DNA from: Candidatus Bipolaricaulota bacterium
GTDB lineage: Bacteria > Bipolaricaulota > Bipolaricaulia > UBA7950 > UBA9294
NCBI GenBank assembly: GCA_021159105.1
Contig: JAGGSM010000028.1
Location: 1-21,060 of the forward strand
Direction of reading: 5' to 3'
Length of the DNA: 21,060 bases
Position 1 is the first letter of the stretch; each line of letters starts with the position of its first letter. The translations under genes were made by a program, and so were the position numbers. The notes under the pieces are model-generated. The model saw nothing but the letters and a program-made list of their open reading frames with translations, had not been told where the DNA came from and ran no database searches. This document shows positions 1-6,731 of this stretch, one piece after another.

Positions 1-25
1 GCATGAGGGCTCAGGCGACGCCCTT

Positions 26-973
26 CTAGTTGGCGTTTTGCGTGTTGTGTGACGCATCGACCACATGCAGGATTAGATCGGCTTCCCTCACCGTCTCCAG
101 GGTGGCGGCGAAGGCAGGGATCAGCTGGTGGGGGAGATTGCGGATGAACCCAACCGTGTCCACGAACAGCCCCGACTGAGACGAGCCGATCTCCCCCCTC
201 CTGACGGTAGTTGTCAGGGTAGCGAACAGCTTGTCCTCAACGAGAACGTTCGCTTCGCACAGTCTGTTCAGCAGCGTCGACTTCCCGCTGTTTGTGTAGC
301 CAATTAAGGCGATGACCGGGAGAGCGCCGGAGCGGCGCTTCTTGCTGCGCAGATCGCGCTCAGCACGGGCTTTCTTCAGCCTCCGTTCGAGGGTATGGAT
401 GCGGCGATTGATCTTCTTGCGGTCCAGCTCGAGCTGCGTCTCACCCGGCCCCCTCGTTCCAATCCCTCCTCCCAGGCGGGAGAGGGAGCTTCCCCAGCCA
501 CGCAGCCGCGGGAGGAGGTAGCGCAATTGCGCCAGTTCCACCTGTAATCTCGCCTCCTTCGTCGCCGCACGCTGGGCGAAGATGTCCATGATCAGCTGCG
601 ATCGATCGATCACCTTCGTCTTCAGCTTCTCTTCCAGGTTCCTCGCCTGCGCCGGTGAGAGCTCATCATCGAAGATGACCACCTCCGCATTGAGCTCGTG
701 CGCAGCCGCCTTCACCTCGGCCACCTTCCCCTTGCCGATGAAGTAGCGTGAGTCAGGGCTCGTCCTGCTCTGCACCACCTCGAGCAGGGTCGGGATTCCG
801 GCGGTGGAGGCGAGGGAGTCAAGCTCGGACAGGGACTCATCGACCGAGCTTCCTGGCCGCTGCAGGGCAACAAGAATCGCCTTCTCGCTTCCGTATACTC
901 GCGCCCGCTCCCCCAGGCGATCCTCGGGGAGGATCGTTCGCTCAGCCGATCCGTTCAATTTGCGCTCCAACAC
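26..973 (-). CDS. hflX: Ribosome-associated GTPase HflX, truncated by in-frame stops
   Basis: HflX is a GTPase that binds the large ribosomal subunit and splits stalled ribosomes. The N-terminal HflX domain (about residues 25-160), the glycine-rich GTRGPGETQLE stretch (172-182) with a following basic coiled coil, the G1 P-loop GYTNSGKS (225-232) and G3 DTVGF (272-276) are all visible. The product stops at 315 residues, where relatives run to about 360-430, so G4 (NKxD) and everything after it are missing. Past the TAG stop the same frame still reads like HflX and meets a TGA 15 bases later. The GTG start lies inside murA, overlapping its 3' end by 32 bases, with a GGAGGAG SD about 10 bases upstream. 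It is the last gene seen of the rho-M23-murA operon. Family assignment is firm. Whether the gene is a decaying pseudogene, is recoded, or carries edge-of-assembly errors is open. Confidence 0.9.
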   Translation of the reverse strand: MLERKLNGSAERTILPEDRLGERARVYGSEKAILVALQRPGSSVDESLSELDSLASTAGIPTLLEVVQSRTSPDSRYFIGKGKVAEVKAAAHELNAEVVIFDDELSPAQARNLEEKLKTKVIDRSQLIMDIFAQRAATKEARLQVELAQLRYLLPRLRGWGSSLSRLGGGIGTRGPGETQLELDRKKINRRIHTLERRLKKARAERDLRSKKRRSGALPVIALIGYTNSGKSTLLNRLCEANVLVEDKLFATLTTTVRRGEIGSSQSGLFVDTVGFIRNLPHQLIPAFAATLETVREADLILHVVDASHNTQNAN

Positions 974-2189
974 TTGATAGCTTCTCCTCCATCGCCTCGT
1001 ATCCGCGATCGATCTGCGTCAGGTTACTGATCGTGCTCTCTCCATCTGCTGCCAGGGCGGCGAGGACGAGCGCCGCGCCGGCCCGAATGTCCGGGGCGCT
1101 CGCTTGCACAGGATGAAGCTCCTGAACGCCGGTTATCGTCGCCACGCACCCGCTCACCTCGATGATCGCCCCCATTCGCTGCAGGTCACGCGCGTAGGTG
1201 AACCGATTCTCAAAGATCCGCTCCTCCACCGTGCTCATGCCATCAGCGGTGGCAAGGAGGACGACGAGCGGTGATTGCAGGTCGGTGGGAAACCCCGGGT
1301 AGGGGGCCGTCTTCACGCTCAGTGGCCGCGGCCTCCTGTTCATCGTTATGCTCACCGAGTCCTCGGTCCGGTCGATGTCCCCTCCAGTCTCTTCGAGCAG
1401 GGAGAGGAGCGATCTCAGGTGCTCGGGGATGACTCCAGTCACGCTGATCGCTCCGCGGGTGATCGCCCCGGCGAGGAGGTAGGTCCCTGCTTCCATTCGA
1501 TCGGGGATCACTGCATGCCGCGCTCCGTGCAAGTCGCTCCTGCCCTGAATGAAGAGTGTACCATCCCTGTGTTCGATCTCTGAGCCCATCTTCACTAGGA
1601 GCTGCGCCAGATCCTCCACCTCCGGTTCCCAGGATGCATTCTGCACCGCTGTCTCGCCAGAGGCGAGGGCGGCGCTCATCATGATCTGTTCCGTCGCTCC
1701 GACCGACGGAGTGGGAAGGGAGATCCTCGCTCCGCGCAGGCGCTTGGCAGTGACCATCACCCTGCTCCCCTCCTCCTTCACCTCAGCTCCGAGAGCACGC
1801 AGGCCGCGCAGGTGAAGGTCGACGGGACGAGCGCCGATCCTGCACCCACCGGGGAGGGGGACGACAGCGCGTCCCAGGCGGGCGACCAGCGGTCCGAGGA
1901 CGAGGAAGGAAGCGCGCATCTGTTGCACGAACTGCGCCTGCGCCTCGTAGTCGATCCTCCCGCCGCTCACTATTTCCACCGTATGCCCCCTGCGCGTGAC
2001 CTGCTTGCCGAGGGATGAGATGGTGGAGAGGATCGTCCTCACGTCGCGCAGATGAGGGACGCGATCGATGCTCACCGGGTCATCCGTCAGCAGGGAAGCT
2101 ACGCATGTTGGCAGGGCGGCGTTCTTCGCCCCGGAGATGTGGATTGTGCCAGATAGCGGGAGGCCGCCACGGATGCGGAAGTGCTCCAT
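942..2189 (-). CDS. murA: UDP-N-acetylglucosamine 1-carboxyvinyltransferase MurA
   Basis: This cytoplasmic enzyme transfers enolpyruvate from PEP to UDP-GlcNAc, the first committed step of peptidoglycan synthesis. At 415 residues it has the usual length. The substrate-binding SGAKNA (19-24) is present, as are the catalytic cysteine at 116 in the loop PLPGGCRIGARPVD and the catalytic aspartate (about 303) in GFPTDLQSP. The late RGYE motif that contacts PEP is also present near residue 393. A cysteine at 116 rather than aspartate predicts fosfomycin sensitivity, which is inference. The ATG directly abuts the TAG stop of the upstream M23 peptidase gene, so translation is probably coupled. The 3' end overlaps hflX. 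Grouping with an envelope peptidase makes this an envelope-building cluster downstream of rho. Confidence 0.97.
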   Translation of the reverse strand: MEHFRIRGGLPLSGTIHISGAKNAALPTCVASLLTDDPVSIDRVPHLRDVRTILSTISSLGKQVTRRGHTVEIVSGGRIDYEAQAQFVQQMRASFLVLGPLVARLGRAVVPLPGGCRIGARPVDLHLRGLRALGAEVKEEGSRVMVTAKRLRGARISLPTPSVGATEQIMMSAALASGETAVQNASWEPEVEDLAQLLVKMGSEIEHRDGTLFIQGRSDLHGARHAVIPDRMEAGTYLLAGAITRGAISVTGVIPEHLRSLLSLLEETGGDIDRTEDSVSITMNRRPRPLSVKTAPYPGFPTDLQSPLVVLLATADGMSTVEERIFENRFTYARDLQRMGAIIEVSGCVATITGVQELHPVQASAPDIRAGAALVLAALAADGESTISNLTQIDRGYEAMEEKLSSVGAQIERIG

Positions 2190-3218
2190 CTAGCTCGGCA
2201 AGTAGCGCTGCGGATCGATCGGGAACTCCCCGTGCCGCACCTCGAAGTGCAGGTGAGGGCCGGTGGAGACGCCGGTGTTGCCCGACTCCGCGACTGGTTG
2301 GCCCACCTCGACGTACTGCCCCACGCTGACGAGGACGCTCGAGAGGTGTCCGTAAACGGTTAGGTAGCCATCAGCGTGCTCGAGGACGAGAGCGGTCCCA
2401 TATCCTTCCGGGTCATTGTAGATCTGACGCACTGTCCCTGGGGCGGCTGCATGTACGATTGTCCCTTCAGGCACGTCGATGTCGATCCCGTTGTGATGCT
2501 GCTTAGTCCCGAAGACGGGGTGGATGCGCCAGCCGAACGGGGAGGTAACCTTACCCTCCAACGGCCAGATGAACCGCGATTCCTGGCCGTGGGAAAGGCG
2601 GATGACCGTCTTCCACAGGTTGGTGTTCGCCCCCGGTATGACGATCCGTTGACCGGCGTTGATCTTCCCAGGGTCGCTGATCCCGTTCTCCTGTGCTATC
2701 TTCTCCACCGAGACGCCGTAGGTGATGGATATATCGGTCAACGTCTGACCTCTCTTGATCACGTGCACCAACCCACCCGCTGCCGCGTACATTGTCCTTC
2801 CGGCGATAACCTCACTTGCAGAGACGAGGCCGTTATCCGCCAGTAGCTCGTCCGTCGTCACTCCCATCTGGGAAGCGATGTCCTCTAGCGATTCACCGCT
2901 CGCTACAACGTGGGTGATTATCCCTGACCTGTCCGCCGGCTCCGATACAGTGGTCGGCTCCGTGGTCGTCGAAACAGCGGGTGTCTCGCTGGTCGTATCC
3001 GTGCTCGGCGAGGTGTCGGTGGTCGCTTCATCGGAGGGTGGAGTGAGTGAGACGACGGGCAGGCTATCCGATTCCGTGCTGGTCTGCGGTGTCGAAACGG
3101 TGTTAGTCGGCTCCTTCTTCCCGCCGGAGCTGATCAGGATCGGGATCAGGATAATGGCCACGAGAACGAGGAGTGCAATCAGTACTCGATCTTTGCGAAT
3201 CGGTTTCTTGTTAGTCAC
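2190..3218 (-). CDS. Membrane-anchored LysM / M23 metallopeptidase (peptidoglycan hydrolase)
   Basis: A 342-residue envelope protein that probably trims peptidoglycan or activates amidases. It has a basic N terminus and one hydrophobic anchor (about 12-29), then a Ser/Thr/Pro/Glu-rich linker (38-95). Two LysM domains follow: about 101-146 (HVVASGESLEDIASQMGV) and 151-196 (HVIKRGQTLTDISITYGV). The C-terminal M23 domain (about 215-340) has zinc ligands H242 and D246 in HNGID and the HLH motif at 322-324, all intact, so it should be an active Gly- or cross-link-cleaving endopeptidase. A degenerate member such as EnvC or NlpD would lack these residues. The GTG start overlaps the rho stop by 8 bases and the gene abuts murA. 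Anchor and domain order suggest it acts in the periplasm near the inner membrane. The exact bond cleaved cannot be read from the sequence. Confidence 0.9.
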   Translation of the reverse strand: MTNKKPIRKDRVLIALLVLVAIILIPILISSGGKKEPTNTVSTPQTSTESDSLPVVSLTPPSDEATTDTSPSTDTTSETPAVSTTTEPTTVSEPADRSGIITHVVASGESLEDIASQMGVTTDELLADNGLVSASEVIAGRTMYAAAGGLVHVIKRGQTLTDISITYGVSVEKIAQENGISDPGKINAGQRIVIPGANTNLWKTVIRLSHGQESRFIWPLEGKVTSPFGWRIHPVFGTKQHHNGIDIDVPEGTIVHAAAPGTVRQIYNDPEGYGTALVLEHADGYLTVYGHLSSVLVSVGQYVEVGQPVAESGNTGVSTGPHLHFEVRHGEFPIDPQRYLPS

Positions 3219-4461
3219 TGCTCATCAACTCAAGGAATTGCTCGTTATCCTTCGTCGCCTCCATTTTGCTCTTCACAAACTCCAGTGCCTGCTGCGTATC
3301 GTTCAAGTTACTCATCATCTTACGCAGAATCCACACTCGATTCAATACCTTGGCCGGGACGAGAAGTTCCTCCTTGCGCGTTCCGCTCTGTTCCACATCG
3401 ATCGCCGGGTAGATCCGCTTGTTGGACAGGTTTCGATCGAGGATCAGCTCCATGTTCCCCGTCCCCTTGAACTCCTCGAACACGACTTGGTCGAGCTTGC
3501 TACCGGTGTCGACGAGGGCGGTGGCGATGATCGTCAGGCTCCCCCCTTCCTCGATGTTCCGCGCTGCTCCGAAGAACTCCTTCGGCTTGTACAACGCTGT
3601 CGGGTCCATCCCTCCAGAGAGGAGCTTCCCGGATGACGGGACGGAGAGGTTGTAGGCGCGCGCCAGGCGGGTGATCGAATCCATGAGGATGACCACGTCC
3701 TGTCCCATCTCCACCAGCCTCTTGGCGCGGTTGGTCACCAGCTCGGCGATACGCGTGTGATGCCGCGGCTCCTGATCGAACGTGGCCGCGACCACCTCTC
3801 CGGCATCGATCGAGCGACTGAAGTCGGTGACCTCCTCCGGCCTCTCGTCCACGAGGAGGACGAACAGCTTGACGTCAGGGTGGTTGGCGTTGATCCCGCG
3901 CGCGATCTGCTTGAGGAGGGTCGTCTTCCCCGCCTTCGGGGGGGAGACGATCAACCCGCGCTGCCCTTTTCCGATTGGGCAGAACAGGTCGATGATGCGC
4001 GTTGAGACATCGGTTGGATCGTGTTCCAGGCTCAGCAGCTCCGATGGATGAAGCGGCGTGAGCTCGCGGAAGTTGGGACGCCGACGCGACTGTTCAGGAG
4101 GAGCACCGTTCACCGCCTCTACCTTGACCAGGGCGAAGTAGCGCTCGTCGTTCTTCGGGGCGCGTATGACCCCGGTGATCGTGTCCCCGTCGCGCAGGCC
4201 GAAGCGCTTGATCTGCGAGGGAGAGACGTAAGTATCGTTCCGATCCGGCATGCCGTTGCTGCTGCGCAGAAAGCCGTACCCGTCCGGCAGGATCTCCAGC
4301 ACCCCACCATCGAAGACGAGCTTCCCCGCTCTTGCCAGCTGGATCATGAGCGCCCTCTTCAGGTCCTCCTTACTCAGCTGCATGGCGTTCCTCACCTTGT
4401 AGGTCTTGGCCAACTCTTGCAGCTGTTCCAGGCTCTGCATCCTCAGTTTACTCAGTTCCAT
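3211..4461 (-). CDS. rho: Transcription termination factor Rho
   Basis: Rho is the hexameric RNA-dependent ATPase that ends transcription at Rho-dependent sites. The 416-residue product has the normal length and no large insertion. A Rho N-terminal helical domain (1-45) is followed by an OSB/cold-shock RNA-binding domain (about 48-118, with GYGFLRS). The ATPase core carries Walker A SPPKAGKTT (173-181), the DERPEE motif (205-210), Walker B VVILMDSITRLARAYN (256-271) and the Q/R-loop region around FKGTGNMEL. I chose the ATG at 4461 because AAGGTGGTGG sits 8 or so bases before it. A GTG 12 bases further upstream lies inside that SD sequence. The CaCA exchanger gene ends 13 bases upstream, and the LysM/M23 gene overlaps the 3' end, so all are likely co-transcribed. 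Confidence 0.97.
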   Translation of the reverse strand: MELSKLRMQSLEQLQELAKTYKVRNAMQLSKEDLKRALMIQLARAGKLVFDGGVLEILPDGYGFLRSSNGMPDRNDTYVSPSQIKRFGLRDGDTITGVIRAPKNDERYFALVKVEAVNGAPPEQSRRRPNFRELTPLHPSELLSLEHDPTDVSTRIIDLFCPIGKGQRGLIVSPPKAGKTTLLKQIARGINANHPDVKLFVLLVDERPEEVTDFSRSIDAGEVVAATFDQEPRHHTRIAELVTNRAKRLVEMGQDVVILMDSITRLARAYNLSVPSSGKLLSGGMDPTALYKPKEFFGAARNIEEGGSLTIIATALVDTGSKLDQVVFEEFKGTGNMELILDRNLSNKRIYPAIDVEQSGTRKEELLVPAKVLNRVWILRKMMSNLNDTQQALEFVKSKMEATKDNEQFLELMSSD

Positions 4462-4474
4462 ACTGACCACCACC

Positions 4475-5473
4475 TTAAAGATCTATTCCACGAAAGACAA
4501 TTAGTGCCACGCTTACCATGTATACGACCAGAAGAGACAACGAATCTATCCCTATCCCCAATACCTTCCTCTTCGAGCGATACGCTATCCCCATCACCGC
4601 CATCGTCGCCATAACGATCCCGAGGGTGGCGATCAGCAGCTGATTCGGCGCCTGCGCCCCCAGTCCCGAAAAGATGGAACCACGGCGGAAGGCGATGTCG
4701 GCGAAGAATATTGTCAGAATATTGAACATGTTTGACCCGAACAGGTTTCCCATGATCATATCGTACGCCCCGATGCGCAGCGCGCCGATCGAGGTCGCCA
4801 GTTCCGGGAGCGATGTCACGATCGCCACGAGGATCGCTCCGATGAACGACCCAGAGAGGGCCGACCCACTGGCGATGTTCTTGCTGGCGTGGATGAGAAA
4901 GATGCCCGCTACGACAATCACCACGGCGGAGACGGAGAATCCAAGGATCGCTCGCGCCATCGTCATCGTTTCCGCGTCACTCTCTTCCGGGACCCCATCT
5001 CGCTTCTCCACCCGAAACAGGAGGAAGACGGCAAAGACGTACAGCCCCAGTATAGCGAGGCTGATCGGGCTTAGCCCCAGCACTTGTGCCTGCGGGAAGA
5101 CGGCGATACCGAGGATAGCCAGGCCACTCAGCAGCACCACAGCGCCGCCGCTCACCACATGGTACGGCTTCACCCTCCTCAGGAAGGGCCCGCTGCCGAG
5201 GAGTAGGATGTCCATCACAGCCACGATCGCCAGGTTGAACAGATTGCTTCCCAGGGCGTTGCCGATGGCAATGTTCGGAACATCGATCGTCGCTCCGGTC
5301 ACGGTCGTTGTCAGCTCGGGCACGGAGGTGATCGTAGCCAGGAATAGAAGCCCTATCCAGCCCTGGCCGATCCCGCTGTGCTTGCCGATGGCGTCGCCGT
5401 ACTTCGCCAGGCGCACACCCGCTAGGACGATCGCCAGCGAACAGAGAAGGAAGATAATCCATTGGATCAACAT
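4475..5473 (-). CDS. CaCA-family sodium/calcium exchanger-like membrane protein
   Basis: An inner-membrane cation antiporter of the YrbG/NCX type, about 332 residues with some ten hydrophobic spans. Both diagnostic alpha-repeats are clear. The first has TSVPELTTTVTGA followed by GNALGSNLFNL. The second has TSLPELATSIGAL followed by GNLFGSNMFNI. The two glutamates in the PEL motifs are the expected ion-binding residues. The halves are joined by a short cytoplasmic loop rich in charged residues (VEKRDGVPEES). I set the start at the ATG at 5473, where the first transmembrane helix begins after a few residues. GAGGAG lies 12 bases upstream. A longer in-frame start at 5524 would add 17 polar residues without support. 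It sits 13 bases upstream of rho and 114 bases downstream of rpiB. The ion actually transported (Ca, Na, K or H) cannot be told. Confidence 0.88.
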   Translation of the reverse strand: MLIQWIIFLLCSLAIVLAGVRLAKYGDAIGKHSGIGQGWIGLLFLATITSVPELTTTVTGATIDVPNIAIGNALGSNLFNLAIVAVMDILLLGSGPFLRRVKPYHVVSGGAVVLLSGLAILGIAVFPQAQVLGLSPISLAILGLYVFAVFLLFRVEKRDGVPEESDAETMTMARAILGFSVSAVVIVVAGIFLIHASKNIASGSALSGSFIGAILVAIVTSLPELATSIGALRIGAYDMIMGNLFGSNMFNILTIFFADIAFRRGSIFSGLGAQAPNQLLIATLGIVMATMAVMGIAYRSKRKVLGIGIDSLSLLVVYMVSVALIVFRGIDL

Positions 5474-5587
5474 CTGGCAGTTGGACTCCTCGTGTTGGAC
5501 TTGACCGGGGATCAGCCTAAACAACCGATACCCGCATCATCGTATCTCAATGCTGCGCTCAATCCTTACCACTTGCGCAAAGAGTGC

Positions 5588-6010
5588 TTACTCTATCTTC
5601 CCGACCCGCCTTGCATGGCGTCCCCCATCAAAGGGCGTGGAGAGCCACTTCTCGACTATCATCTCCGCCATGCCAACCCCGATGACGCGAGCGCCGAAGC
5701 AGAGTACGTTGGCATCGTTGTGCCGCCTGCTCATCTCGGCGGAATACGGCTCGCTGCAGCGCGCGGCACGCACGCCTCTCACCTTGCCTGCAACCATCGA
5801 CATGCCGATCCCTGTGCCGCAGATGAGGATGCCATAGTCGACCTTCCCGCTCGCCACCGCCTGTGCTACCGGCTTGGCGATGTCTGGGTAGTCGACCGAT
5901 CGTGTAGAGTCTGTCCCCATGTCCAAGACATCATACCCCTTGAGGACAGAGCCCAGCAGAGCGCTCTTCAATTCGAATCCAGCGTGATCGGAACCTATTG
6001 CTATTTTCAT
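5588..6010 (-). CDS. rpiB: Ribose-5-phosphate isomerase B
   Basis: RpiB interconverts ribose 5-phosphate and ribulose 5-phosphate in the non-oxidative pentose phosphate pathway; some relatives act on allose or galactose phosphates. The 140-residue length is typical. Family motifs are intact: GSDHAGFELK at the N terminus (D8, H9), DYPD (40-43), the catalytic cysteine C64 in CGTGIGMSM, RRHNDANVL (95-103) with the ring-opening histidine, and GGRHARRV near the C terminus. The start is an ATG 4 bases after the stop of the glycosyltransferase gene, with only a weak AAGAAG as SD, so translation is probably coupled. The 114 bases between this gene and the downstream exchanger hold no terminator I can see. 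Confidence 0.96.
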   Translation of the reverse strand: MKIAIGSDHAGFELKSALLGSVLKGYDVLDMGTDSTRSVDYPDIAKPVAQAVASGKVDYGILICGTGIGMSMVAGKVRGVRAARCSEPYSAEMSRRHNDANVLCFGARVIGVGMAEMIVEKWLSTPFDGGRHARRVGKIE

Positions 6011-6014
6011 AATA

Positions 6015-6650
6015 TCATATCTTCTTAAACAGCCACTTGATCATGTCCCCATACATCTTGAGCCTCTCTCGCATACCATTGGAGAAGCCCCTCTTCTCTT
6101 CCTTCAGGACGTGTGTCACTCCCTCCAACTTGACCTTCTCCTTGCTCCAGCCTTCCTTCACCGCCAGCTTGGAGAGGGCAAACTCGATGCCGTAGTTCAT
6201 CTCATGCACGTTGGCCTTCGCTCGCTCCCACAATTTCTTGGTGAGCATCCGCTGGCCAGAGGCATAGGGATTGAACTTTTGCGCGAAATCCGTGTTCTTC
6301 CTGCCGTTGGCGAACACGCCAACCGCCATGTCAACGCCGCTCTCTTCGTAAGAGTGAACGAATTTGTCCACATGCTCTTTCGTCAGCCCGACCAGGTCCG
6401 CATCGAGGAAGAGGAGCACATCGTTACGGGCTCGCACCACACCCTCATCGAGCGCCTTTGCCTTCCCACAGTTCTCCGGCAATTTCACTACCTGCACTGG
6501 AAAGTCCTGTGCCACCTCGGCTGTCCCATCGTCAGAGCCATCATCGACGACGATCACCTCGTCTACCGATGATGAGCTGACAAGCGGTTTTAGAACAGCT
6601 CCGATTCGTGACGCTTCGTTGTACGCAGGCACTATTGCGGAAACTTTCAT
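6015..6650 (-). CDS. Family 2 glycosyltransferase
   Basis: A soluble GT-A fold glycosyltransferase of 211 residues. The N-terminal strand KVSAIVPAYNEASRIGAVL is the classic GT2 nucleotide-sugar start. VIVVDDGSDDGT follows about 30 residues later, and the metal-binding DxD motif is in LLFLDADLVGL. The C-terminal half is short, with no transmembrane segment, so the protein is a minimal GT2 without membrane anchors. Donor and acceptor cannot be deduced; an envelope polysaccharide or glycolipid is possible. I chose the ATG at 6650. The frame is open back to a TTG at 6731, but the intervening residues do not resemble GT2 and the interval holds a promoter. No strong SD precedes the ATG. It is the first gene of the unit that continues into rpiB. 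Confidence 0.88.
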   Translation of the reverse strand: MKVSAIVPAYNEASRIGAVLKPLVSSSSVDEVIVVDDGSDDGTAEVAQDFPVQVVKLPENCGKAKALDEGVVRARNDVLLFLDADLVGLTKEHVDKFVHSYEESGVDMAVGVFANGRKNTDFAQKFNPYASGQRMLTKKLWERAKANVHEMNYGIEFALSKLAVKEGWSKEKVKLEGVTHVLKEEKRGFSNGMRERLKMYGDMIKWLFKKI

Positions 6651-6702
6651 AGGTTCAGGACTCACGTGGATGGATCGAGGTGCAGCCTTATTTGTGCTCA
6701 GT

Positions 6703-6731
6703 ATTCTACTCCCTTCCCAGAAGAAAGTCAA
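6703..6731 (-). promoter_or_regulatory. Sigma-70-like promoter for the glycosyltransferase-rpiB unit
   Basis: Read on the minus strand, TTGACT (6731-6726), a 17-base spacer and TAGAAT (6708-6703) match the consensus at 5 of 6 bases in each box. The -35 box overlaps the dinG stop codon. Transcription would begin near 6696, about 46 bases before the glycosyltransferase ATG. Confidence 0.6.

Noticed and set aside
5474..5587. A promoter or terminator between rpiB and the CaCA exchanger gene
   Set aside because: No hairpin with a T-run and no pair of -35/-10 boxes at 16-18 bases stood out on the minus strand.
6651..6731. A longer glycosyltransferase starting at a TTG at 6731
   Set aside because: The added 27 residues do not look like GT2, and the interval is better explained as a promoter and leader.
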